NCBI RefSeq assembly: GCF_000353285.1
Contig: NZ_KB731324.1
Location: 638,577 to 702,576, forward strand
Reading direction: 5' to 3'
DNA: 64,000 bases
Source: Leptolyngbya boryana PCC 6306
GTDB lineage: Bacteria > Cyanobacteriota > Cyanobacteriia > Leptolyngbyales > Leptolyngbyaceae
Part shown: in pieces, positions 25,735 through 33,878 of the stretch
Numbering within the stretch: position 1 is the first letter of the stretch
Layout: the number at the start of each line of letters is the position of its first letter
Notes under the pieces: model-generated
The model's database searches: none
What the model was told of the DNA's origin: nothing
What the model saw: the letters and a program-made list of their open reading frames with translations, nothing else
Made by a program: the position numbers and the translations under genes

Positions 25735-26892
25735 ATGCACTCTTCCCACGTTTGGCTAATGGCGATCGCATCTGGCGCAACGGTTGCCAATCTCTATTAC
25801 AATCAGCCCCTTTTAGCGATGATTGCGGCTCAGTTTAACGAATCGGCTGAGGCAGTTGGCGCGATTCCGATGTGGACGCAGATTGGCTATGCCATGGGCA
25901 TTTTATTAATCGTGCCCTTGGGCGATCGTCTGGAGCGACGGCGGTTAATTGTGACCATGACAGGAATCACTGCGATCGCGCTTCTAGTTGCGGCGGTTTC
26001 GCCGAATTTAATCGGATTGAATTTGGCAAGTTTCGCGATCGGAGCGAGTGCAGTTTCGGCGCAAATCCTGGTGCCATTTGCTGCACAGTTATGTGAACCT
26101 GCACAACGCGGCAAAGTGATTGGCATGGTGATGAGTGGGTTATTTGTCGGAATTTTGATGGCGCGGATGGTGAGTGGCATTGTTGGAGCGAAATATGGAT
26201 GGCAAGTGATGTATGAATCTGCATCCGGGATGATGGTGTTACTTGCGATCGTGCTTGCGAAAAGCTTGCCGCGCTCTCGATCAACCTTGGCATTAAGCTA
26301 TCCGAACTTACTCCGATCCATGCTCGATTTGCTCATTCATCAGCCGATTTTGCAGAGTTCGGCTTGGATTGGGGCGATGTCATTTGCGGCATTTAGCGCA
26401 TTTTGGAGTACGTTAGTTTTTTTACTGAGAGAGCCACCGTATCAGTTTGGCAGCGATGTTGCAGGATTGTTTGGATTAACTGGCATTTCTGGAGCTTTAG
26501 CCGCACCAGTCGTAGGAAGAATCGCCGATCGTCGCAGTTCAAGTTTTACGTTGACCTTGGGAATTTCCATAACCATTGCTTCATTCTTAGTATTTTGGAG
26601 TTTGCAGGCTCTGTTACTCGGATTAATGCTTGGTGTCGTGTTAATTGAGTTGGGAGTCCAGACGACGCAAATCTCCAATCAAACGACGATTTATCAGCTT
26701 CCTGTAGAATTTCATAGCCGCTTGAACGCCATCTATATCATGCTGTACTTTGTCGGCGGTGCGATCGGGTCAAAACTAGGCACATCTGCCTGGAATGATT
26801 GGCAGTGGAATGGGGTCTGTGCAGTCGGTTTGGGGTTGATGCTAGTCGCATGTGCAGGTGCATTTTGGCGCAAGCGATGCATCAAAGCGTAA
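25735..26892 (+). CDS. MFS transporter (drug/sugar efflux type)
   Basis: A 385-residue integral membrane protein with about 12 hydrophobic segments. The first helix has the family sequence ANLYYNQPLLA, and the loop motif GDRLERRRLI after TM2 is the MFS A-motif (G-x-x-x-D-R-x-G-R-R). GRIADRRSSS follows in the second half. It fits the DHA1 efflux family; the substrate is unknown. The ATG begins directly after the repeat hairpin, so the leader is compressed and no Shine-Dalgarno sequence is apparent. Confidence 0.9.
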   Translation: MHSSHVWLMAIASGATVANLYYNQPLLAMIAAQFNESAEAVGAIPMWTQIGYAMGILLIVPLGDRLERRRLIVTMTGITAIALLVAAVSPNLIGLNLASFAIGASAVSAQILVPFAAQLCEPAQRGKVIGMVMSGLFVGILMARMVSGIVGAKYGWQVMYESASGMMVLLAIVLAKSLPRSRSTLALSYPNLLRSMLDLLIHQPILQSSAWIGAMSFAAFSAFWSTLVFLLREPPYQFGSDVAGLFGLTGISGALAAPVVGRIADRRSSSFTLTLGISITIASFLVFWSLQALLLGLMLGVVLIELGVQTTQISNQTTIYQLPVEFHSRLNAIYIMLYFVGGAIGSKLGTSAWNDWQWNGVCAVGLGLMLVACAGAFWRKRCIKA

Positions 26893-26913
26893 GTCGCCAT
26901 CATCCAAACTCAT

Positions 26914-26937
26914 CCGATAGGGGGTATCGCCCTGTTT
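26914..26937. terminator. Short hairpin after the MFS gene
   Basis: CGATAGGGGGTATCG is a 5-bp inverted repeat, and the overlapping AGGGGGTATCGCCCT allows another fold; TGTTTT follows. It is a weak candidate terminator for the MFS gene. Confidence 0.35.
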
Positions 26938-27006
26938 TGCCTGGGAACACTGAGTGATACATTGTTCTTCGGTTCATCTACGTGCGATCGCACACCCGGT
27001 TAGACT

Positions 27007-27291
27007 ATGACGAGATCTTTTGCAGCGATGGTTGGGCTAATCTGCTTATTCTTAGGTTCGTGTGGTTTCTTAGTAACGGCTTCTGATTGTTCTGGTTCGA
27101 TTCGAGCAGGCGTAACTAGCATTATGATGTCCGCTCTAGCTTGGGGCTATTTGAAGCAAGCCAATGAAAAACCTGTTGGATTTTGGCTGAATTTGTACCG
27201 CACTGGCGTGGTGATTGCCAGTGCGATCGTGCTTTTTGCGATTGGGCGGATCATTGGTGCGCTGCAAGGAGTTGGCTGCGCAGTGGGCTAA
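27007..27291 (+). CDS. Small membrane protein of unknown function
   Basis: A 94-residue protein with about three hydrophobic stretches: residues 6-25 (FAAMVGLICLFLGSCGFLVT), 33-48 and 65-86 (GVVIASAIVLFAIGRIIGAL). Three cysteines are present. I do not recognise a family. The 3' end overlaps the convergent murQ stop by 4 bp. It is compact and well framed, so it is probably real. Confidence 0.6.
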   Translation: MTRSFAAMVGLICLFLGSCGFLVTASDCSGSIRAGVTSIMMSALAWGYLKQANEKPVGFWLNLYRTGVVIASAIVLFAIGRIIGALQGVGCAVG

Positions 27292-28196
27292 GCCAAACTC
27301 TTGACGGCAGCCCTTAAGTTGCCTTGATGTTCTTTTAGTACGCGATCGCTGTCTGTTTTTGAGAGTCCTGTCCAATGCATCATCAGGGCTGTTTTTACAG
27401 AGCGATCGCTTTTTTCTAGTAATTCTGCTGCTTGGTCGCGATCGAGATCGGTTAAATCGCTCAAGATTCTTAAAGCGCGATCGTGCAATTTCGTGTTTGT
27501 CACAGCGACATCAATCATGCGATTTCCGTAGACTTTGCCGAGTCGAACCATCGTTCCAGTGGAAAGAATATTCAGAGCTAGCTTCGTGACTGTTCCAGAT
27601 TTCAATCGAGTTGAACCTGCGAGTACTTCCGCTCCAACGAGCAAGCGAATATCGACATCGACATCAATTTGCACCTGTTCTTTTGGCACACAGGCAATAA
27701 AAATTGTGGTTGCTCCGCGCTTTCGACCTTCTGCAATGGCTCCATGTACATAAGGCGTTGTTCCACCTGCTGCAATTCCGACCACGACATCCAGTGCGCT
27801 GACAGTGCGATCGGCGATCGCCTCTGCACCTTGATCTGCTAAATCTTCTAGTCCTTCTGAACTTCGCACAAGTGCATCGGCTCCTCCTGCAATGATGCCT
27901 TGTACCATTTCTGGCGGGGTACAAAAGGTGGGAGGACATTCTGCTGCATCGAGCACCCCTAAGCGTCCACTGGTTCCAGCCCCGACATAAAAGAGCCGTC
28001 CACCTTGGCGCAGCTTCTCAGCCGTGAGATCGATCGCTTTTGCAAGTTCTGCGCGGGCTTGAGCGATCGCATGAATCGTTTTTGCATCTTCTTGATTAAA
28101 GACATCGACAATCTCGATCGAAGAAAGCTGATCTAAATTGGCACTGGCTGGATTGACTTGCTCAGTGAGTAAGTGTCCTCGTTGTTGAAGCTGCAT
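27288..28196 (-). CDS. murQ: N-acetylmuramic acid 6-phosphate etherase
   Basis: A 302-residue SIS-domain lyase that removes D-lactate from MurNAc-6-phosphate, giving GlcNAc-6-phosphate during peptidoglycan recycling. GAGTSGRLGVLDAAECPPTF, GIAAGGTTPYVHGA and VVTKLALNILSTGTMVRLGKVYGNRM-type motifs are visible, and the C-terminus has a UBA-like helix bundle. Length is normal (about 300). No amgK, anmK or nagZ is adjacent. Confidence 0.96.
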   Translation of the reverse strand: MQLQQRGHLLTEQVNPASANLDQLSSIEIVDVFNQEDAKTIHAIAQARAELAKAIDLTAEKLRQGGRLFYVGAGTSGRLGVLDAAECPPTFCTPPEMVQGIIAGGADALVRSSEGLEDLADQGAEAIADRTVSALDVVVGIAAGGTTPYVHGAIAEGRKRGATTIFIACVPKEQVQIDVDVDIRLLVGAEVLAGSTRLKSGTVTKLALNILSTGTMVRLGKVYGNRMIDVAVTNTKLHDRALRILSDLTDLDRDQAAELLEKSDRSVKTALMMHWTGLSKTDSDRVLKEHQGNLRAAVKSLA

Positions 28197-28364
28197 AGAA
28201 GTTCCGAGAAAAACGCAACCCGTATTTTACCGTTGTGCGGTAGGTGTTTGCGATGCAGATCCAGAACGCCAGCGTTTACTAATCAATCTAGAACGAAAGA
28301 ATTATCAGGATTTTCATGCTGAGAGAGTGAAGTGAGTGATATCTCTTGAGCGACTCAATCCCCT

Positions 28365-28709
28365 ATGCGTTTATCCCGGCTTCGACGATCGCGAGTCTAT
28401 CTTTCTCTTGCTTGCATTCCCATCAATCTCTTGATCTGGCAAAGTTGGGAAACCGTAGATATTGCACTCTGGCAAACTTGGCGCGTGCCAACGCAGGATG
28501 AACGCCTTCGGTGGTTTTTGATCACTCAGGCTTCTCCCCTGCTGTTTGTGTTTCTGGGACTCGCGGGAATTGGGTTTGCTGCCTGGGGTGCAATGACTGA
28601 ACGAGTTTTTCAAAATCGCTGGTGGCTTTCACTGCTCGCAGGACTGAGCAATAGTGCAATTTTTTTAGTTGGTTTAGCGATCGTGCTGTTCAAGTACATC
28701 ATTCACTAA
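28365..28709 (+). CDS. Small membrane protein of unknown function
   Basis: A 114-residue protein with three likely membrane helices at about 12-30, 55-75 and 86-110 and a basic N-terminus (MRLSRLRRSR), which favours cytosolic location of that end. I do not recognise the family. It lies between murQ (divergent) and the secreted protein at 28792 (convergent). Confidence 0.65.
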   Translation: MRLSRLRRSRVYLSLACIPINLLIWQSWETVDIALWQTWRVPTQDERLRWFLITQASPLLFVFLGLAGIGFAAWGAMTERVFQNRWWLSLLAGLSNSAIFLVGLAIVLFKYIIH

Positions 28710-28791
28710 CAACGGGGCTGAAAAGCGAATTTTTAAGCTGCCCCCACTCCGAAAATTTGAAGGTTCAGACTCTAAATCATCACCAAGGCTT

Positions 28792-29199
28792 TTAGCGCTT
28801 CGAGGGGCGATACAGTGCAATCACTTCCTCCACACTGGGATTTCCTTTCCCCTGCCCCCGAACTAAGACGATCGGCGCATCCTGCTGCATGACTTCATTC
28901 AGGCGCATCATGCCAGCAATATCACTGGGATTAGTGAAACCAATTGACTCAGTGCGTCGATGCGGAATTCCAGCTTCAGCTAATTTTGCGGCAAGGGATC
29001 GAGTTCGTTTTCCACGCGCAGTATTACAATCTGGACCAATCACCAAAACCTCATTGAAATCGGCTCCATCCGGCATGACCACAGGCACAAATCCTGACTT
29101 TGAGCTTGCAGCGTACTTGCCTGAAGTGGCATGACTCAAAAGATGCGTTGCACCCAACCCCAAAACACCAACCATCAGCATTAGTTTGAGAAACTGCAT
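28792..29199 (-). CDS. Exported or membrane-anchored protein of unknown function
   Basis: A 135-residue protein. I start it at the ATG at 29199, giving a signal-like hydrophobic N-terminus (FLKLMLMVGVLGLGATHLL); a TTG at 29265 would add 22 residues. The mature part has DCNTARGKRTRSLAAKLAEAGIPHR, with one cysteine, a helix and a strand pattern that recalls thioredoxin or glutaredoxin folds, and ends in a short basic tail. No CxxC motif exists, so a redox role is weak. It follows the transglutaminase gene in the same direction after about 80 bp. Confidence 0.65.
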   Translation of the reverse strand: MQFLKLMLMVGVLGLGATHLLSHATSGKYAASSKSGFVPVVMPDGADFNEVLVIGPDCNTARGKRTRSLAAKLAEAGIPHRRTESIGFTNPSDIAGMMRLNEVMQQDAPIVLVRGQGKGNPSVEEVIALYRPSKR

Positions 29200-29276
29200 A
29201 GGAATTGCATCGGTGAGAATTTCTTCATTCTCGCCAGGAAATCCAGGGTAATGGTGCGATCGCAATCACATCAAAA

Positions 29277-30131
29277 TCACATCAAATCCGCAATTCTCTG
29301 AATTTGCAGCGTATAGTCCATCGTCGATTGCACTCCGCCCGATCGCGTAACTTTTCCTACAATTGGTGCAGCATATTCCGGGATCGCACTTGCCGCGACT
29401 GCGATATGACGATCGCTCACTGCTAGTCCATGCGTGGGATCATACCCTCGCCAACCTGCACCCGGTAAATACACCTCAGCCCAAGCATGGAGATGGCGAT
29501 CAGGATGATCCTCGTCTCCTTCTTGATATCCGCTGACAAATCGTGCGGCTAATCCAATCGATCGACAAACTTCGATAAATAAAACCGTCAAATCTCGACA
29601 TGATCCCTTCTTCTGCGTCCAAGTCAATCCAGGTGGATAAGGATTGCCAGTCTCGCGAATCACATATTCACAATTGGTATAAATCTGCTGAGTCAATTCA
29701 TAAAGAAATTGAGTGACCTGATTGCTAGAACGTTCGGCGATTTCATACGCCAGTTGCAGCGCGATCGCATCAGTCGCTCCTAAGTAAGGCTGAAGCTGCT
29801 TAAACAGTGAAGTTGGATAATCGATTGGCAAACTCATCGCCCAAGGCTCCAATAAATAATTAAAAGGATTTGCTTGATGCGTCTGAGTTTGCGACACGAT
29901 TTGAACTGTCAAAGAACCTGTGAGTTCAGGTGAGAACCAGACTTTGATCAAAGTGTTGCCATCGAGATCGCTTAATTCTGATTGTGCGATCGGGATTGGC
30001 ATAACTTGCATCGAAAACAATTTGAGTGACTGCCATCCATCCGAACGCGGTCGTAACCGAATCAGATGAGGTTGCAAAATGACGGGATCGCTATAGGTAT
30101 AAGTCGTCGAATGTGAAATTTGGTAAAGCAC
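29277..30131 (-). CDS. Transglutaminase-like protease family protein
   Basis: A 284-residue cysteine-type enzyme with the transglutaminase-like core: catalytic Cys in KKGSCRDLTVLF, His in HLHAWAEVYLPG and Asp in GYDPTHGLAV. An N-terminal region starting MLYQISHSTTYTYSDPV is the bacterial transglutaminase-like N domain. Such proteins probably cleave or modify peptides; substrates are mostly unknown. No signal peptide. It is the first gene of a short minus-strand pair with the exported protein. Confidence 0.9.
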   Translation of the reverse strand: MLYQISHSTTYTYSDPVILQPHLIRLRPRSDGWQSLKLFSMQVMPIPIAQSELSDLDGNTLIKVWFSPELTGSLTVQIVSQTQTHQANPFNYLLEPWAMSLPIDYPTSLFKQLQPYLGATDAIALQLAYEIAERSSNQVTQFLYELTQQIYTNCEYVIRETGNPYPPGLTWTQKKGSCRDLTVLFIEVCRSIGLAARFVSGYQEGDEDHPDRHLHAWAEVYLPGAGWRGYDPTHGLAVSDRHIAVAASAIPEYAAPIVGKVTRSGGVQSTMDYTLQIQRIADLM

Positions 30132-30493
30132 AGGCAGCTAGAAATTAAGGGAAAAATTTGCAATTCATTCTGAACTCATCTTCCGGATCAGCGGGGTTTG
30201 AATGGCAACCAGTAGACATCAAAAATATTATCTTCACGATCACGGGAACTTCACGATCGCGAGAGCCGTCTACATTGCTCGAGCCTAATCCTGCTCTAGC
30301 TTAGCGCGATTGAGCGACCCGGAAATTTGTTCAGCGTGTACCGTTTTTTTGTGAAATATCCTTTAAGATCTTAGAGACGATGGCTCCGCAGGTTACGCCT
30401 CTAAAGTCTTGCATAACGCTAGTCTGTTCGTCCCTATCTTTATCTACTAACTGAATCTCACTTTGTTTACCTGTGGCTGTTTGGGGTGTTCCT
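30132..30493. other. Divergent spacer with a structured leader
   Basis: A 360-bp spacer between the transglutaminase gene and the small protein at 30494. It contains the 46-nt imperfect hairpin at 30365-30410. I see no sigma-70 boxes of good quality and no tRNA. Confidence 0.35.
30365..30410 (+). ncRNA. Imperfect hairpin, possible structured leader or small RNA
   Basis: AAGATCTTAGAG (30365-30376) pairs with CTCTAAAGTCTT (30399-30410) in 10 of 12 positions around a 22-nt loop. It lies 84 nt upstream of the small protein at 30494 and may be part of its 5' UTR. I cannot assign it to a known RNA family. Confidence 0.3.
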
Positions 30494-30682
30494 ATGGCAC
30501 TAATTCGTGATGTTGTTCAACAAGCACTATCGACTGGACTCCTTTCGATTGAAGCCGAGAATCAACTGCGGCTTCTGCTCTCATCAAAATACGATCGTGA
30601 AGACTTTCATGCCTTCATGACATTACAAAATGCGACCATGACTGGCTCCGTGAAACAAGAATCTCGCCTGTTTCGAGGTTAA
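30494..30682 (+). CDS. Small conserved cyanobacterial protein (62 residues)
   Basis: A 62-residue soluble helical protein starting MALIRDVVQQALSTG. The opening is like that of a small cyanobacterial family of unknown function. GGGGTGTTCCT precedes the ATG at 30494; an in-frame GTG at 30473 would add seven residues. It is followed by a strong terminator, so it is a single-gene transcript with a structured leader. Confidence 0.8.
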   Translation: MALIRDVVQQALSTGLLSIEAENQLRLLLSSKYDREDFHAFMTLQNATMTGSVKQESRLFRG

Positions 30683-30716
30683 ACTCAGCCAAATGGTTCC
30701 TTTCTATGGCAATCTG

Positions 30717-30756
30717 AAAGACAGAAACTCCCCCAGAGTGAGTTCTGTCTTTTTTG
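30717..30756 (+). terminator. Intrinsic terminator after the small protein
   Basis: AAAGACAGAAACTC (30718-30730) pairs with GAGTTCTGTCTTT (30740-30752) with one bulged A, followed by a run of Ts. It separates the small protein from ispG. Confidence 0.88.
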
Positions 30757-30781
30757 CTGTCGAGCCATTCTTCAGAGCGTT

Positions 30782-32005
30782 ATGCAAACTCTCCCCAACC
30801 CGATCGCGTCAGCGACTCCTACCTCTCAGACTCTAACGGATACCACTATTCATCGGCGCAAAACTCGCTCTGTCCCCGTGGGCAGTATCTCGATCGGCAG
30901 TGATCATCCGGTCGCAGTACAGTCCATGATCAACGAAGACACCCTCGATATTGACGGCTCGGTCGCCGCAATTCGTCGCCTCCACGAAATTGGGTGCGAA
31001 ATTGTTCGGGTGACGGTTCCGAGCATGGCACATGCGAAAGCGATGGAAGAAATTCGCGATCGCCTCTACAAAACCTACCAACCTGTGCCGCTCGTTGCTG
31101 ATGTCCACCACAATGGGATGAAAATTGCGCTCGAAGTCGCGAAATACGTCGATAACGTGCGGATCAATCCAGGACTCTACGTTTTTGAAAAGCCGAAAAC
31201 CAGCGAATATACTCAAGCTGAATTTGATGCGATCGGCGAGAAGATCCGCGAAACGCTCGAACCCCTCGTCATTTCCCTACGAGATCAAAACAAATCGATG
31301 CGAATCGGAGTCAATCACGGTTCGCTAGCAGAAAGAATGCTGTTCACCTATGGCGATACGCCTGAAGGCATGGTCGAATCTGCTCTAGAATTCATTCGGA
31401 TCTGCGAATCGCTGAATTTCTATAACATTGAACTTTCGCTCAAAGCCTCGAAAGTTCCGGTCATGCTTGCCGCAAACCGTCTAATGGTGCAGCGCATGAA
31501 TGCGGAAGGCATGGCGTATCCCTTGCATTTGGGAGTGACCGAAGCAGGTGATGGCGAATACGGGCGCATCAAATCGACCGCAGGTATTGGCACACTACTT
31601 GCTGAAGGTATCGGCGACACGATTCGAGTTTCTCTCACCGAAGCGCCTGAGAAAGAAATTCCAGTCTGCTACGGAATTCTGCAAGCGTTAGGATTGCGGC
31701 GCACGATGGTTGAGTATGTTGCCTGCCCATCTTGCGGGCGTACCCTGTTTAACCTAGAAGAAGTTCTACAAAAAGTCCGCGAAGCAACGAGTCATCTCAC
31801 CGGACTAAATATTGCAGTCATGGGCTGTATTGTGAACGGTCCAGGTGAAATGGCAGATGCGGACTATGGATATGTCGGCAAACAAGCAGGCTATATTTCC
31901 CTATACCGAGGACGCGAGGAAATTAAAAAAGTCCCAGAAGACCAAGGGGTTGCGGAATTGATCAATCTCATCAAATCGGATGGGAAATGGGTGGAACCCA
32001 AGTAG
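30782..32005 (+). CDS. ispG: 4-hydroxy-3-methylbut-2-enyl diphosphate synthase
   Basis: A 407-residue [4Fe-4S] enzyme of the MEP pathway that reduces methylerythritol cyclodiphosphate to HMBPP, the isoprenoid precursor used for chlorophyll, carotenoids and quinones. Cluster cysteines lie in ACPSCGRT and [10 protein letters not shown], the latter with the catalytic Glu. The TIM-barrel part has [10 protein letters not shown] and [17 protein letters not shown]. Cyanobacterial forms draw electrons from ferredoxin. Downstream lie a repeat hairpin and the protease gene. Confidence 0.97.
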   Translation: MQTLPNPIASATPTSQTLTDTTIHRRKTRSVPVGSISIGSDHPVAVQSMINEDTLDIDGSVAAIRRLHEIGCEIVRVTVPSMAHAKAMEEIRDRLYKTYQPVPLVADVHHNGMKIALEVAKYVDNVRINPGLYVFEKPKTSEYTQAEFDAIGEKIRETLEPLVISLRDQNKSMRIGVNHGSLAERMLFTYGDTPEGMVESALEFIRICESLNFYNIELSLKASKVPVMLAANRLMVQRMNAEGMAYPLHLGVTEAGDGEYGRIKSTAGIGTLLAEGIGDTIRVSLTEAPEKEIPVCYGILQALGLRRTMVEYVACPSCGRTLFNLEEVLQKVREATSHLTGLNIAVMGCIVNGPGEMADADYGYVGKQAGYISLYRGREEIKKVPEDQGVAELINLIKSDGKWVEPK

Positions 32006-32080
32006 GGAGCAGGGGGTAGGGAATAGGGGTAAAAAACTTCTCTCACTCCCCACCTCCCCACTCCCCACTTTTCCCTCCCC
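32003..32080. repeat. GGGAGTA-type short tandem repeat (copy 4)
   Basis: The left part (AGTAGGGAGCAGGGGGTAGG from 32003) starts within the ispG stop; the right part (32042-32080) is a run of CTCCCCA heptamers. The arms can pair imperfectly. It fills the space between ispG and the protease and may end the ispG transcript. Confidence 0.6.
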
Positions 32081-32114
32081 CGCGCTTTCTCCGCAAAACT
32101 TAATGACAAAAACT

Positions 32115-32136
32115 GGGCAATTATTACGGATTGCCC
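32115..32136 (+). promoter_or_regulatory. Small hairpin in the protease leader
   Basis: GGGCAA (32115-32120) pairs with TTGCCC (32131-32136) over a 10-nt loop. It lies about 70 nt upstream of the protease start. The 11-mer AAAACTGGGCA across its left edge also occurs at 18749-18759. Confidence 0.3.
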
Positions 32137-32204
32137 CTGAATGCCTGTGTTAAATTGGGCATAACCTTTTTTGTCACTTCTCCAGAATTTAAGCAGGTAT
32201 AGTC

Positions 32205-33488
32205 ATGACGAAACGCGCGCTTGTCTTAGGTGCAACGGCTGCCGCCGTAACAGCAGTGACCATCACCGGAGCCGGAATTCATTTGAACAAAGGACAAGCG
32301 TTCTTCCGGGACAGTCCCAAAGAACTCGTGGATGAGGTCTGGCAGGTCATCGATCGCAACTACGTCGATGCCACCTTCAACCAAGTGGACTGGAAAGCCA
32401 TCCGTAGCCAATATCTCAACCGCAATTACAAAGACAAAGAGGAAGCCTATAAATCGATCCGCGAAATGCTGAAGCGCCTGGGAGATCCCTATACCCGCTT
32501 CATGGACCCGACTGAATTCCGAAATATGCAGATCGACACCTCTGGTGAATTGACCGGAGTCGGAATCCAACTGGCAGCGGACGAGAAAACGAAGAAACTT
32601 ACGGTCATTTCCCCGATCGAAGGGAGTCCCGCCTCGGCTGCCGGAATCGCTGCGAAAGACATCATCACCAAAATTGATGGCAAAAGCACCGAAGGGATGG
32701 ACGTGAACAAGGCAGTGACCTTGATTCGTGGACCTGTCAATACCCAAGTCAAACTCACCGTTCAGCGCGGAACTCAACAACTCGAGTTCAATCTAAAACG
32801 CGCCAAAATCGAAATTCATCCTGTGCGCGCCAGCGTTCAACAAAGTCCGACTGGCAAAGTCGGATACATCCGTCTCGTTCAGTTCAGTGCAAATGCCGCT
32901 CCTGAAATGCGAGCCGCCATTCAAAAACTGGAAAAAGACAATGTGACAGGTTACATTCTCGATTTGAGATCCAATCCGGGGGGTCTGCTGTATGCCAGTG
33001 TTGATATTGCTCGGATGTGGATTCAAGAAGGTGGAATCGTCTCAACCGTCGATCGCAAAGGCATTTCCGATAAAGAAGATGCCAATCGTCGGGCTTTAAC
33101 CGACAAACCGCTGGTTGTCTTAGTCGATGGCGGCTCAGCCAGTGCCAGCGAAATTCTCTCGGGTGCAATCCAAGACAACAAACGCGGTACGATCGTTGGA
33201 ACAAAAACCTTTGGGAAAGGCTTAGTTCAGTCGGTTCGCAGTCTCGGAGATGGCTCTGGAATGGCGGTGACGATCGCAAAATATCTCACTCCGAATGGAC
33301 GAGATATCAACAAACATGGCATCGATCCGGATGTCGTCGTGGAACTGAACGAGCAGCAAAGACAAGCCCTAGTCCGCGATCGCGACAAGATTGGGACAAC
33401 GAGCGATCCGCAATACGTTAAAGCCTTGCAAGTCTTGAATCAAGCGGTGAGCGCCAAACAAGGCACCCGCGCTCAGACCAAGAACTAG
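32205..33488 (+). CDS. C-terminal processing protease (S41, PDZ), CtpB/CtpC-like
   Basis: A 427-residue S41 serine protease. The N-terminus has a hydrophobic signal or anchor (about residues 4-25). A cap region with YVDATFNQVDWKAIR leads to a PDZ domain (residues about 110-200, with GVGIQLAADEKTKKL and GSPASAAGIAAKD), then the protease core. The nucleophile lies in DGGSASASEILSGA and the general-base Lys in GTKTFGKGLVQS. CtpA-type enzymes trim the D1 protein of photosystem II; this one is closer in layout to CtpB/CtpC, so its substrate is uncertain. It works in the periplasm or thylakoid lumen. Confidence 0.92.
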   Translation: MTKRALVLGATAAAVTAVTITGAGIHLNKGQAFFRDSPKELVDEVWQVIDRNYVDATFNQVDWKAIRSQYLNRNYKDKEEAYKSIREMLKRLGDPYTRFMDPTEFRNMQIDTSGELTGVGIQLAADEKTKKLTVISPIEGSPASAAGIAAKDIITKIDGKSTEGMDVNKAVTLIRGPVNTQVKLTVQRGTQQLEFNLKRAKIEIHPVRASVQQSPTGKVGYIRLVQFSANAAPEMRAAIQKLEKDNVTGYILDLRSNPGGLLYASVDIARMWIQEGGIVSTVDRKGISDKEDANRRALTDKPLVVLVDGGSASASEILSGAIQDNKRGTIVGTKTFGKGLVQSVRSLGDGSGMAVTIAKYLTPNGRDINKHGIDPDVVVELNEQQRQALVRDRDKIGTTSDPQYVKALQVLNQAVSAKQGTRAQTKN

Positions 33489-33498
33489 ACCAAGAACG

Positions 33499-33532
33499 AG
33501 TTAAAGGGAGGCTCGCCCGCCCTCTAACTCGG
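33499..33532. terminator. GC-rich hairpin between convergent genes
   Basis: CGAGTTA (33499-33505) pairs with TAACTCG (33526-33532), and the inner GGG/CCC and GG/CC pairs extend the stem. It overlaps the 3' end of the minus-strand small gene. There is no T-run, but the stem is strong. Confidence 0.6.
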
Positions 33533-33721
33533 CTGGCACTTTCCAGATCGAATTAATCCAACGCGACGCGCAATCGCTTCTCCCTCTGAGGCAAACGGAC
33601 CCCACTGTTCTGTGACCTCAGAGGGATTTGTCGTTTGTTGAGTCTCAAACTCATCCTGGGTCAAAATCTCACAATGAGCATTCGATCGCTTCACCACATA
33701 CCAACGCGCAGATTCACTCAT
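33524..33721 (-). CDS. Small conserved protein of unknown function
   Basis: A 65-residue protein starting MSESARWYVVKRSNAHCEI at the ATG at 33721, with GGGGTGG as the ribosome site; a GTG at 33733 would add four residues. It has a compact alpha/beta pattern, WGPFASEGEAIARRVGLIRSG, seen in small cyanobacterial proteins with no known role. It is convergent with the protease gene and shares a hairpin with it. Confidence 0.72.
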   Translation of the reverse strand: MSESARWYVVKRSNAHCEILTQDEFETQQTTNPSEVTEQWGPFASEGEAIARRVGLIRSGKCQPS

Positions 33722-33878
33722 TCGCCACCCCACTTGATACTCGTTTACACCATCTGGGAACGCTTACTCATGTTAGAGGTCTGGCATCGCCGTGAAAAGG
33801 CTAAAACCGTAAAGATTTTATCCAAATCCTGTCGCCTCCAACCTGCTCACCCCTCAGGGATTTTATCAACGTAGGGAT

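Noticed and set aside
33635-33874. 79-residue plus-strand frame
   Set aside because: Mostly antisense of the small conserved gene at 33524-33721 and not conserved in character.
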